NCBI GenBank assembly: GCA_023702235.1
Contig: JAMQCR010000001.1
Span: forward strand, 558,001 to 622,000
DNA: 64,000 nucleotides
From: Neobacillus pocheonensis
Lineage (GTDB): Bacteria > Bacillota > Bacilli > Bacillales > Cytobacillaceae
Direction: 5' to 3'
Positions 40,062 to 49,912 of this stretch are shown here, piece after piece. A program made the translations under genes and the position numbers. The notes beneath the pieces are model-generated. The model saw only the letters and a program-made list of their open reading frames with translations. It was not told where the DNA came from and did not search any database. Numbering within the stretch: position 1 is the first letter of the stretch; each line of letters begins with the position of its first letter.

Positions 40062-41831
40062 ATGTGGAGAAGACGGGCAAAGGCATGGCTAATTATTTGC
40101 ATCACTTGCTTTATCCTGCTTTTAGTAAGGTTAATGCAAATTCAGCTATTTGAAACCAAAACCTTTTCTAAGCACAATATAAATTTATTAGAGGAAAGTG
40201 TTCATCAAAGAACGCAAGAATTGGTAATCGATAATGGAAGAGGAAATTTCCTTGACCGTAATGGCAATATGCTCACTCATAAAAAAGTACCCGTACTGGT
40301 TCTCTTTCCTTTTTTAAAAAAGATGGATTGGAGCATTAACAAAATCTCCACTATTACCGGGATTCCAAGTGATTTCTTAAAACATACTGTTGAAAAGGCA
40401 AAAAAGCCTTTTGCATACGGAGATCCCAATCCAATTGAGCTATCATCTTCACAGATGGAAAGAATTAATGCATTGAATATACCCGGTGTTTTTGCCATAG
40501 AAAAAAAATATGAACGTTCCACGATTCTTGCCGACCAGTTAATGGGTTTAACAGGTGAAAATCTACAAGAATTAAAAAAACGCTATCCAAAGAAAGAACT
40601 ATCGGAACAAACATTAATCGGAGTATCAGGGCTTGAGGAAAGCTTTGATGAATTTCTGATCCCTGATGGAAAATCAAAGCTTGTTTATCATGTTGACGGC
40701 GATGGTGCTCCATTGTTTGGTATTAATGTCAGGTATGTGGATCCTGCTAATCCGTTTTACCCGGTTAATGTTCGAACAACGGTTGACAAAGACCTGCAGC
40801 AAAAAGCAGAGAATTTAGTCGACAAGTATCATATAAGGAAGGGAGGGTTAGTCCTCCTTGATCTACAGGATAATAGTATTTTAGTATCTGTATCTAGGCC
40901 GGCAATGAATAAGAATAATCCCTATAAGGATGGGATCACTAATCAGATGGTAAAACAGCAAATCATGGGCTCTGTTTTCAAGACCGTTGTGGCAGCCGCT
41001 GCAATTGATTATAAACTTGATTCTTCTTCCCGCCTTTTTGATTGCAGTAAAAAAATAAATGGTGAACCGGAATGGAACTATAATTACGGCATGCTGAATT
41101 TTACGAATAGCTTTGCAAGAAGCTGTAATCGAACTTTCGGCGAACTGGCAAATGCTCTACAAAAAATCAACCCGCATCTTTTAGAAGAGTATGCAGCTAA
41201 ATTGTCACTAACTGGTACTGTTGGTTGGCAAGGGGATGTCTATCATACCAGCAATTTCAAACAGCTTGCTGATGAAGATAATGGACGAGTTTTTTTGTCT
41301 GATGAAGCAAGAAAGGATCCAAATTATGTTGCGATGTCAGGAATTGGGCAACATGAGGTTCGTGCCACTCCATTAGCAATAGCAAATATGATGGCCACAA
41401 TTGCAAGAGGAGGAAAAAAAGAAATGGTTAGAGTGGCATCGAAAATTGAGTATAAAAACGGTACGACGATGGTTAATTTTCCTGAGCAGGAAATTAAGGG
41501 TAATTCCATTTCACCTTATACGGCAATGAGACTGCAAAAACTGTTAAGAGAAGTTGTTCTTAACTCGAATGGGACAGGCAAATGGTTTCAAAACCTCCCA
41601 TATGACGTTGCTGGAAAATCAGGGACAGCAGAAACAGGTAAATATGAAAATGGAAAGCAGCTGCATAATAAATGGTTTGCTGGCTATTTTCCCTACAAAA
41701 ATCCTAAATATGCACTTGTAGCCGTTAATTTGGATGTGTTGGATAACGTGGGCGGAGTGAATCCTTTATTTGCTGATATGGTGAAGATGTTGTATGACAG
41801 TGATCATGAACATGAAAAGGCCCTTCCTTAA
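40062..41831 (+). CDS. pbpI: Penicillin-binding protein (class B, YrrR/PbpI type)
   Basis: 589-aa D,D-transpeptidase. N-terminal membrane anchor (ICITCFILLLVRLMQIQLF), PBP-dimer domain, then transpeptidase motifs SxxK (MGSVFKTVV, about residue 310), SxN (ARSCNRTF) and KSGT (AGKSGTAETGKYE). B. subtilis YrrR is expressed during sporulation. ATG 40062 follows GAGGTG embedded in the greA terminator hairpin. Confidence 0.9.
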   Translation: MWRRRAKAWLIICITCFILLLVRLMQIQLFETKTFSKHNINLLEESVHQRTQELVIDNGRGNFLDRNGNMLTHKKVPVLVLFPFLKKMDWSINKISTITGIPSDFLKHTVEKAKKPFAYGDPNPIELSSSQMERINALNIPGVFAIEKKYERSTILADQLMGLTGENLQELKKRYPKKELSEQTLIGVSGLEESFDEFLIPDGKSKLVYHVDGDGAPLFGINVRYVDPANPFYPVNVRTTVDKDLQQKAENLVDKYHIRKGGLVLLDLQDNSILVSVSRPAMNKNNPYKDGITNQMVKQQIMGSVFKTVVAAAAIDYKLDSSSRLFDCSKKINGEPEWNYNYGMLNFTNSFARSCNRTFGELANALQKINPHLLEEYAAKLSLTGTVGWQGDVYHTSNFKQLADEDNGRVFLSDEARKDPNYVAMSGIGQHEVRATPLAIANMMATIARGGKKEMVRVASKIEYKNGTTMVNFPEQEIKGNSISPYTAMRLQKLLREVVLNSNGTGKWFQNLPYDVAGKSGTAETGKYENGKQLHNKWFAGYFPYKNPKYALVAVNLDVLDNVGGVNPLFADMVKMLYDSDHEHEKALP

Positions 41832-41907
41832 GGTGAGAGGTTTCTCTTCAAGTTCCTTGCAAAACATGTTAGAATGTTGAGAGCCTAATTCTATAGGAGG
41901 GATAAAG

Positions 41908-42558
41908 TTGAGTAAAGATTTTCAATCTGGTTCGCGTTCAGGGAGCCTGGCCAAAAGAAAGAAAACGAATCTCGTATTGAATGGCTTAATTGTTCTTGTG
42001 CTTGCACTCATTATTTTTGTTGCATACAATATTTTTTCATCGGGTAATAACAATACAACAACAAAAAAAGATAGTTCTACTACAGCACAAAAACAGGCTT
42101 TACATAAAGAAAGCAAAAAAAATAATACTGCTACAACGGGTAATAACAGTTCTGACACTACTTCTAGTGTGGGGGGGCAGACTGCGGAAGCTTCCACGCC
42201 AGGAACTGTAGACCAATCACAGGCGGTGGTTACAAATGGAGGCAGTACGCCTAATGTCACAAAAACAATTGAAAATCCTGATTGGAAATCTGTTGGTACC
42301 TCACAATCAGGCCAGCATACTACCGTGTATGATTCCAGTTCAACCGATTGGCAGGAAATGTTAAGTGCGATTTCCTATGCAACAGGAATAAACCAAAGTA
42401 ATATGACGGTGTGGTTTTTAGGCAGGGACAAATCAACAGGAAATGGGTCAGTCGGCACTGTATCCTCTAAGGATACAAAGCAGAAATACAAAGTCTATAT
42501 TCAATGGGTTGACGGTCAAGGCTGGAAACCTACTAAGGTAGAACAACTTTCAAACTAA
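41908..42558 (+). CDS. yrrS: DUF1510 family membrane protein YrrS
   Basis: 216 aa. Basic N-terminus, one membrane helix (about residues 24-44), a low-complexity linker rich in T, S, N and K (about 45-130), and a conserved C-terminal extracellular domain (EMLSAISYATGINQSNMTVW...YIQWVDGQGWKPTKVEQL). TTG 41908 follows GGAGGG. In B. subtilis it is paired with yrrR and probably acts in the sporulating cell envelope. Confidence 0.87.
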   Translation: MSKDFQSGSRSGSLAKRKKTNLVLNGLIVLVLALIIFVAYNIFSSGNNNTTTKKDSSTTAQKQALHKESKKNNTATTGNNSSDTTSSVGGQTAEASTPGTVDQSQAVVTNGGSTPNVTKTIENPDWKSVGTSQSGQHTTVYDSSSTDWQEMLSAISYATGINQSNMTVWFLGRDKSTGNGSVGTVSSKDTKQKYKVYIQWVDGQGWKPTKVEQLSN

Positions 42559-42559
42559 C

Positions 42560-42592
42560 GAGGATGACACAAGTCATCCTTTATTTCTTTTT
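42560..42592 (+). terminator. Terminator after yrrS
   Basis: AGGATGAC-ACAA-GTCATCCT followed by TTATTTCTTTTT. Confidence 0.75.
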
Positions 42593-42600
42593 AAAATGAA

Positions 42601-42848
42601 CAACAGCTGAACATCCTTTCAAAAGATGGTAAAATGGTGTTTGCGGATACGATATATGAATCCGAGGAAGATTATAATCAATCGTAAAAGCAAAAAATGA
42701 AGGCTTTCATAACCTGGCAAATGATTTGGAAACTAAATAGTATACGACAATTTCTGTATTTAAGAATATATTAGAAAATAACAGTTTTAGCGTTTCGTTT
42801 AGAAGTTATACTGATTTTGTCTTGTTTATGGAAGGTGTAAAACAATAA
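42601..42848 (+). pseudogene. yrrT: Remnant of yrrT SAM-dependent methyltransferase
   Basis: Only the C-terminal third of a YrrT-like methyltransferase can be read: LNILSKDGKMVFADTIYES in one frame to a stop at about 42688, then, in a second frame, VKAKNEGFHNLANDLETK, a TAG, and YTTISVFKNILENN ... [10 protein letters not shown] to TAA 42848. The N-terminal SAM-binding half is absent; the yrrS terminator directly abuts the remnant. With truncation, a frameshift and an in-frame stop, this is real decay, unlike the single-base GGCC lesions. In B. subtilis yrrT heads the mtnN-mccAB operon. Confidence 0.75.
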
Positions 42849-42862
42849 GAAAGAGGTCTAGC

Positions 42863-43558
42863 ATGAAAATCGCCATCATTGGAGCAATGGAAGAAGAAGT
42901 AACTTTACTAAGAGACAACATCGAAGAAAGAACACAAGAAACGGTCGCTGGCTGTGAATTTACCTTTGGAAAAATGCGCGGTGCAGATGTTATTTTGCTG
43001 CGATCTGGAATTGGTAAAGTTAATGCAGCAATGTCAACCACGATCTTACTTGAAAAATACAAGCCCGATTGCATTATCAATACAGGTTCAGCCGGAGGAT
43101 ATAATCCATTACTTAATGTCGGAGATGCAGTTATTTCAACAGAGGTTCGTCATCACGATGTGGATGTCACGGCTTTTGGCTATGAATACGGTCAAGTCCC
43201 GCAATTACCTGCTGCGTTTTTAGCAGATGAAAAATTAGTAGCAGTTGCTGAGGCGGCGGCAAAGGAAATTGAAGAAATTCAAATTGAAAAAGGATTAATT
43301 GCAACAGGGGATTCATTCATGAGTGATCCAGAAAGAGTGGATTTTGTTCGAACAAAGTTTAAAAATTTACAGGCCGTTGAAATGGAAGCAGCAGCCATCG
43401 CACAAGTGGCATATCAGTTTAACGTTCCATTTGTTATTATTCGCTCGCTCTCGGATATTGCAGGTAAAGAATCGGATGTCTCTTTTGATCAATTTCTAGA
43501 TAAAGCAGCACTTCATTCTGCGACCCTCGTCATGAAAATAATAGCATCTTTGAGTTAA
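42863..43558 (+). CDS. mtnN: 5'-methylthioadenosine/S-adenosylhomocysteine nucleosidase
   Basis: Cleaves MTA and SAH, releasing adenine. 231 aa with [27 protein letters not shown], the substrate-ribose motif [11 protein letters not shown] and catalytic Asp in [12 protein letters not shown] 42863 after AAGAGG. It feeds homocysteine (via S-ribosylhomocysteine) to the downstream mccAB genes. Confidence 0.95.
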   Translation: MKIAIIGAMEEEVTLLRDNIEERTQETVAGCEFTFGKMRGADVILLRSGIGKVNAAMSTTILLEKYKPDCIINTGSAGGYNPLLNVGDAVISTEVRHHDVDVTAFGYEYGQVPQLPAAFLADEKLVAVAEAAAKEIEEIQIEKGLIATGDSFMSDPERVDFVRTKFKNLQAVEMEAAAIAQVAYQFNVPFVIIRSLSDIAGKESDVSFDQFLDKAALHSATLVMKIIASLS

Positions 43559-43582
43559 CTAGCAGCAGAAGGGGTAGAAAAT

Positions 43583-45640
<2,058 letters not shown>

Positions 45641-45647
45641 AATACTC

Positions 45648-45678
45648 GCCCGGCTCCATTTGAGCTGGGCTTTTCTAA
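45648..45678 (+). terminator. Hairpin after mccB
   Basis: GCCC.GCTC/GAGC.GGGC followed by TTTTCT. Weak T tract, so read-through to yrhC is possible. Confidence 0.6.
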
Positions 45679-45767
45679 TTCCAGCTTTTCTATTATTTAC
45701 AATCTCTTTAATGTTACATTCTGTGTTAAAGTAGTTAAGTAGATTTTAAGAAAAGCAGGTGATGAAC

Positions 45768-46028
45768 GTGAAAACACAAGCAAAAAATCTATTTGAAAAA
45801 ATGGTGGACTATAAACGATTCGCAACAGTGTTATTAGCTGTCGGAGCTTTTTTTTATTTAGGAGTCATTATTCCAAATGAAACAAGAAGTGTGACAGATT
45901 TAAATATGATGATTCTTTCATCCATGTCCTTTTTAGCCGTATCATTTTTATTTTTTATACAATCTAAGAAATGTCAAATAAAGCTGTCAGAAATGGAAGA
46001 TAGCCAAGACATGCAAATGAAAAAGTAA
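45768..46028 (+). CDS. yrhC: YrhC family small membrane protein
   Basis: 86 aa with two membrane helices (FATVLLAVGAFFYLGVII and MMILSSMSFLAVSFLFFI) and a short charged tail. GTG 45768 follows AGGTGATG; ATG 45762 is an alternative. It is in the yrhABC arrangement of B. subtilis. Function unknown. Confidence 0.82.
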   Translation: MKTQAKNLFEKMVDYKRFATVLLAVGAFFYLGVIIPNETRSVTDLNMMILSSMSFLAVSFLFFIQSKKCQIKLSEMEDSQDMQMKK

Positions 46029-46056
46029 GCTTCCTTTTCGGGCGCTTATTTTTTTT
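46025..46056 (+). terminator. Terminator after yrhC
   Basis: TAAGC...GCTTA stem with an 11-base loop and T8 tail. Confidence 0.65.
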
Positions 46057-46153
46057 GCTCTTTTTTAAAAAATTCAAAAAAAGGTTTACAAATTTATTAT
46101 TTATGGATATAATTACCATAGTTAGTTAAAAATTCCGAAGGAGGTCGAAGAAC

Positions 46154-46231
46154 ATGATGTTAGTATATGCAGTTGGAAAATATTTATATCTGAATATCAC
46201 GCATTCGACCAGACAGGAATGGATTGCTTAA
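46154..46231 (+). CDS. Very small ORF (25 aa) in the yrzI cluster
   Basis: ATG 46154 (or 46157) lies six bases after AAGGAGGTCG, a near-perfect Shine-Dalgarno. The peptide begins MMLVYAVGKYLYLNITHS. It is followed by two terminator-like hairpins. The strong RBS is the main support; expression is unknown. Confidence 0.45.
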   Translation: MMLVYAVGKYLYLNITHSTRQEWIA

Positions 46232-46257
46232 CAGCTTTTGTTACAAAACATATCCAT

Positions 46258-46339
46258 GCCGCAGGGAGAATGTCGCCTTGCGGTATTTTTGTGATTTTAA
46301 AAACTGGCCGCAGGGAGGATCCTTCTTGCGGCCTTTTTC
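46258..46339 (+). terminator. Twin related hairpins
   Basis: Hairpin 1 (46258-46290) runs from GCCGCAGGGAG to CCTTGCGGTATTTTT. Hairpin 2 (46306-46339) runs from GGCCGCAGGGAG to CTTGCGGCCTTTTT. Both share the GCCGCAGGGAG 5' arm, so they look like a duplication of one terminator. Confidence 0.6.
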
Positions 46340-46427
46340 TGCCCTTTTTACTCGCAAGTCAGATAGGAATTGCATAAATTGGAAATGTTGTGGGAGGATT
46401 TAGCAACTTTAAAGGAGGTGATTCTAA

Positions 46428-46568
46428 ATGACCCTGAATATCTTATTTTTTTCGATTACAATCAAAAGGAGAAAGATCAGTCTTGAAGAAGCTGACCATC
46501 AGGAAATGGTTAAAAAACTTTATGAGGAAAACAAGGACCGCCAAATGTCCATGCGCTATTTCATGTAA
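46428..46568 (+). CDS. yrzI: YrzI family small protein
   Basis: 46 aa, starting MTLNILFFSITIKRRKIS and ending in a charged helix (EEADHQEMVKKLYEENKDRQ). Matches the YrzI family in length and N-terminal pattern. ATG 46428 follows AAAGGAGGTGA, an excellent ribosome site. Function unknown. Confidence 0.8.
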   Translation: MTLNILFFSITIKRRKISLEEADHQEMVKKLYEENKDRQMSMRYFM

Positions 46569-46608
46569 GTGAGAAAAAAATTTGATTAAAGGAAAGGTGG
46601 TTTTACTG

Positions 46609-46668
46609 ATGATTTTTCTAATGCAAGGACGAGGAGCTAGCCTGTGGGATATGAAAGATACCACCTAA
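46609..46668 (+). CDS. Very small ORF (19 aa) downstream of yrzI
   Basis: ATG 46609, eight bases after GGAAAGGTGG; peptide MIFLMQGRGASLWDMKDTT. Supported only by the RBS and its place in a run of short SD-led ORFs. Confidence 0.35.
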   Translation: MIFLMQGRGASLWDMKDTT

Positions 46669-46699
46669 CTGCTGTGAATATATATAGGAGGTCATCAAA

Positions 46700-46756
46700 A
46701 TGCCAGTGCATAGTGTATTATTATCGCTTTTCTTTCGAATAAAGAAAAAAGATTAA
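46700..46756 (+). CDS. Very small ORF (18 aa), hydrophobic with basic tail
   Basis: ATG 46700, six bases after ATAGGAGGTC; peptide MPVHSVLLSLFFRIKKKD. The hydrophobic core and lysine tail resemble short membrane peptides. Supported by a strong RBS. Confidence 0.42.
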   Translation: MPVHSVLLSLFFRIKKKD

Positions 46757-46891
46757 TAATGATATCATAATTATATGGTTTTGCTAATAGCTTAAAATAT
46801 TTTTTAACAAAATGTTCACATTTCTTAAAGTTAGATGCTGGAAAATATGATAAATTGTAATTTGTAGAATCAATTTTAAGGGGTGGAGAAT

Positions 46892-46969
46892 TTGTTATTT
46901 TTAGTTGTGATGACGTTCGTCATTACTGGCGTTATTGGCTGTGTGATTTGTGCAGATGTAAGTGCATAA
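46892..46969 (+). CDS. Very small membrane peptide (25 aa)
   Basis: TTG 46892 after GGGGTGGAG. The peptide is almost one transmembrane helix (LFLVVMTFVITGVIGCVIC, then ADVSA). A dedicated terminator follows. Could be a membrane-active or regulatory peptide; not verifiable here. Confidence 0.45.
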   Translation: MLFLVVMTFVITGVIGCVICADVSA

Positions 46970-46978
46970 TAGCAAGGT

Positions 46979-47017
46979 AAAAGCATTGACCTTTTAAAGG
47001 GTGGATGCTTTTTTTCT
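46979..47017 (+). terminator. Terminator before sigK
   Basis: AAAGCAT..ACC.TTT/AAAGGGT..ATGCTTT with a T7 tail, ending the small-peptide transcript. Confidence 0.72.
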
Positions 47018-47135
47018 ACCGAAAAATTTATCGTTCTTTTTTAAATAAAATACAATGGACAGACACAATCTCACTTCTCCCTTCATAGGAATTAGTTATA
47101 GGCGAATAGTCTAAGGAAAGTTGGGGTGGAAGTAA

Positions 47136-47852
47136 ATGTCTGGAATTTTTACAGCCCTCGGGTATTTAGTAAAAGAGTTTTTATTTCTAGTCTCATATGT
47201 AAAAAATAATGCTTTTCCTCAACCCCTTTCTGCTGCAGAAGAAAGAAAATACCTACGTTTAATGGCAGAGGGAGATTCACATGCCCGCAATATGCTAATC
47301 GAACATAATTTACGTCTGGTTGCACACATAGTAAAAAAATTTGAAAATACTGGGGAGGATTCGGAGGATTTAATTTCGATCGGCACGATTGGTTTAATCA
47401 AAGCGATCGAAAGCTATTCAGAGGGGAAGGGCACAAAGCTTGCCACCTATGCTGCACGTTGTATTGAAAACGAAATCCTCATGCATTTGCGTGCTCTTAA
47501 GAAAACGAAAAAAGATGTTTCACTGCATGACCCGATTGGCCAGGATAAAGAAGGAAATGAAATTTCGCTGATTGATGTCCTGAAATCAGAATCGGAAGAT
47601 GTAATCGATACTATTCAATTAAATATGGAGCTTGAAAAAATCAGACAATATATTGATGTGCTTGATGACCGCGAAAAAGAAGTAATTATCGGCCGGTTTG
47701 GACTTGACCTGCAAAAAGAAAAAACACAGCGGGAAATTGCGAAGGAACTAGGAATATCGAGAAGCTATGTCTCCAGGATAGAGAAACGTGCTCTTATGAA
47801 AATGTTCCACGAATTTTATCGAGCGGAAAAAGAACGGAAGAAAAATCGCTGA
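47136..47852 (+). CDS. sigK: RNA polymerase sporulation sigma factor SigK (pro-sigma-K), uninterrupted
   Basis: Late mother-cell sigma factor, 238 aa including the N-terminal pro-sequence removed by SpoIVFB (hydrophobic [18 protein letters not shown]). Region 2 ([30 protein letters not shown]) and region 4 ([21 protein letters not shown]) are both in one frame. The skin element that splits the gene in B. subtilis is absent. ATG 47136 follows GGGGTGGA. Confidence 0.95.
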   Translation: MSGIFTALGYLVKEFLFLVSYVKNNAFPQPLSAAEERKYLRLMAEGDSHARNMLIEHNLRLVAHIVKKFENTGEDSEDLISIGTIGLIKAIESYSEGKGTKLATYAARCIENEILMHLRALKKTKKDVSLHDPIGQDKEGNEISLIDVLKSESEDVIDTIQLNMELEKIRQYIDVLDDREKEVIIGRFGLDLQKEKTQREIAKELGISRSYVSRIEKRALMKMFHEFYRAEKERKKNR

Positions 47853-47869
47853 AGCACAAGAATCTAAAA

Positions 47870-47905
47870 AAATCGAGAGGAGATTACTCCTACTCGATTT
47901 TTCCG
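47870..47905. terminator. Bidirectional terminator between sigK and lipoprotein gene
   Basis: AAAATCGAG.AGGAG, loop ATTA, CTCCT.CTCGATTTTT. The minus-strand arm overlaps the last codons of the lipoprotein gene. Confidence 0.8.
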
Positions 47906-48855
47906 TCTTTTAAAAGTGTGTTCCAATTTTTCCCTCCATCTAAGGATTGATATAAATCATTTTTATAGGTAGTAAAAGCAATTTGATTTGCATTCTTTTG
48001 GTTAACAGCTAGATATGTAATCGGATTATCTTGATCAAGGAAAGGAATCGTGATATTTCCTTGTTGCCCTGTTTTCGGATCCACGGTGTTTAATAAAATA
48101 GTATTATTTTCAACAACACTGGAATACAAAATACGATCCCCATCGAAGGTTAGGGCGGTAACCATAAACGGACCTGCAGTAAGCCTCATCGTATTTCCGT
48201 TATCTTCTGAGTAAAAAACTCCAGTTCTTGTTGCCATTGCCATGATATCCCCATTTTTAGGATGCACTGCAATCATTCCAAGGGAATCAGAATTAAAATT
48301 TTTTAAGGTACTCTTTTTCCAAGTCTGCCCATTGTCTTTTGAATAGTTAACACCGTAATTTAGATTTTTATCCTGTTGCTCATTAAGGATATAAATTTCA
48401 TTCCCCGAAAAACTGGAAGAGATGAAATGAAAGTTATTTTGACCATAAAACGCGATATTTTTAAGTGTTTTCCCTTTATCGGTGCTTTCTACTATACCAA
48501 GGGGGTCCTTCAGACTTGTGCCTTTTTGTGGATGCCCGCTTGCTAAAAACCCTGTTTCAATGGGTTGAAACCCCATATAGTTATGAAGATTAGTAGTTGT
48601 TTCAAACCATTTTGAATCCTTATATATTTTTAAACCCTTATCTGCGGCAATATATAAAGCGTTGTCATTGCCTGGATATCCAATTCCTTGAATGGTTTTC
48701 ATATTTATTGTTTTTGCCTGAACAATTTCAAACTTTGACGGAGCTTTACTTATTTGTTTCTGTTCGTCTTGATTCTGACTGTTGCTGCTACAGCCAGAAA
48801 GAACCAAAAACATTACTGCAAGAATCGCAAAAATCACTTTCTTTTGAACCTTCAC
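47890..48855 (-). CDS. Predicted lipoprotein with BNR/sortilin-like beta-propeller repeats
   Basis: 321 aa. Signal peptide VKVQKKVIFAILAVMFL with lipobox LSGC (Cys about residue 22), then a linker rich in N, Q and S. The rest contains repeated Asp-box-like turns (ESTDKGKTLKN, YSKDNGQTWKKST, YSEDNGNTMRL, QSLDGGKNWNTL), the signature of BNR/photosynthesis-stability-like propellers. Likely an extracytoplasmic lipoprotein of unknown ligand. GTG 48855 follows GGAGGA; the longer frame upstream is not supported. Confidence 0.82.
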   Translation of the reverse strand: MKVQKKVIFAILAVMFLVLSGCSSNSQNQDEQKQISKAPSKFEIVQAKTINMKTIQGIGYPGNDNALYIAADKGLKIYKDSKWFETTTNLHNYMGFQPIETGFLASGHPQKGTSLKDPLGIVESTDKGKTLKNIAFYGQNNFHFISSSFSGNEIYILNEQQDKNLNYGVNYSKDNGQTWKKSTLKNFNSDSLGMIAVHPKNGDIMAMATRTGVFYSEDNGNTMRLTAGPFMVTALTFDGDRILYSSVVENNTILLNTVDPKTGQQGNITIPFLDQDNPITYLAVNQKNANQIAFTTYKNDLYQSLDGGKNWNTLLKDGKIE

Positions 48856-49040
48856 TTTTCTTCCTCCAATTTTAACCTCAATATATATGTAGAAATAAAT
48901 TATACTACAAATGGTACATTTGAGCTGTGTAAAACCTTTAGAAGTGTTGAAATTAAATTTATAGGACATACACTTCTGCCTATACATGCCATTTAAGGGC
49001 TCATACCCTAATAATATAAAGGATAAAGGGGGGATTTTTA

Positions 49041-49202
49041 ATACCATATGGTTATCCATATTCCTACGGCTGCCCAGCCCCTTATCCAGCCTATCCTGTA
49101 CCCTATGCAGGCGGTGGTGGATTTTGGCTTGCAGTCGTAATTGTTCTATTTATTTTGTTGTTACTTTTCGGCGGCTGGTGGTGGTACACTCGGTTTTATT
49201 AG
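49041..49202 (+). CDS. Short YjcZ-like Pro/Tyr/Gly-rich membrane protein with non-standard start
   Basis: 53 aa. The N-terminal half is rich in P, Y and G (PYGYPYSYGCPAPYPAYPVP), then GGGGF and a membrane helix (WLAVVIVLFILLLLFGGWWW). It resembles short sporulation/coat-associated YjcZ-type peptides. The only in-frame start candidate is ATA 49041, seven bases after GGGGGGA; an ATG misread as ATA is possible. Confidence 0.5.
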   Translation: MPYGYPYSYGCPAPYPAYPVPYAGGGGFWLAVVIVLFILLLLFGGWWWYTRFY

Positions 49203-49242
49203 CTCACAAAAAGCTTATGCAGTCCGCATAAGCTCTCTTTTA

Positions 49243-49782
49243 TTAAACCTTCTTTAGTTTAAAGGAACCGACCATTAGGAATGATAGAATGATGATGATG
49301 AATAAATATGTTTGGGCTGGTAAATAGGGGATAGCCAGGAAGCTTAATGTTGCCAAGCAGCCAGCAGCTGTGATGGGTAAGCCGGTAAAATATCCATTGC
49401 TTTCCGTAATGTTAAATCGTGCCAATCTGAAAGCACCGCAGCCAATGTAGAAAACGGTGAAAAATGATCCAGGTCCGCCAAAATCCTGTAATACTCCTTG
49501 GTACAATAATAGTGCAGGTGCCACACCAAATGATATAATATCACTCATGGAATCCAATTGTTTCCCTAGTTCTGATTCAATATTAAATTTTCTTGCAACC
49601 ATTCCGTCAAAGCGATCGGCTAATGCGGCAATAAAAATTAGTAGTAAACTTAACCTTAAATTTCCATGAAGGCTTAAAACAATGGCAAAGCCTCCCAATG
49701 ATAAATTTGTTAAGGTAATTACATTTGCTGTTTGGGCTTTCAGTTTTTTCACTGTTTGATCGAAAACGTCAAGTAAAAACAT
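49243..49782 (-). CDS. pssA: CDP-diacylglycerol-serine O-phosphatidyltransferase
   Basis: Makes phosphatidylserine from CDP-diacylglycerol and serine. The CDP-alcohol phosphatidyltransferase motif is visible as ALADRFDGMVARKFNIESEL, followed by GKQLDSMSD, with the three aspartates. 179 aa, multi-span. ATG 49782 follows AGGAGTGATGAGGAG. Divergent from psd, which uses its product. Confidence 0.93.
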   Translation of the reverse strand: MFLLDVFDQTVKKLKAQTANVITLTNLSLGGFAIVLSLHGNLRLSLLLIFIAALADRFDGMVARKFNIESELGKQLDSMSDIISFGVAPALLLYQGVLQDFGGPGSFFTVFYIGCGAFRLARFNITESNGYFTGLPITAAGCLATLSFLAIPYLPAQTYLFIIIILSFLMVGSFKLKKV

Positions 49783-49912
49783 TTCTCCTCATCACTCCTT
49801 TTTAACAAGCCAAAAGAGAACCAATTTTCTGTCATTTACTTTATATTATTTAATTCTATGTGTTTTATGACAATTCGTAAAGAGTATTTTTACACTATTT
49901 GGGGGTATTTCC

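Noticed and set aside
42780..42862. CymR operator upstream of mtnN
   Set aside because: The operon is CymR-controlled in B. subtilis, but I could not find a convincing match to the CymR box in the yrrT remnant or just before mtnN.
47040..47135. Sigma-E promoter of sigK
   Set aside because: GACACAATCT and CATAGGAAT vaguely resemble sigma-E elements upstream of sigK, but the match is too loose to call.
48597..49231. Plus-strand ORFs of 80-92 codons opposite the lipoprotein
   Set aside because: Antisense shadows of the AT-rich lipoprotein gene; composition typical of reverse-frame reading. Only the YjcZ-like ORF from 49041 is kept.
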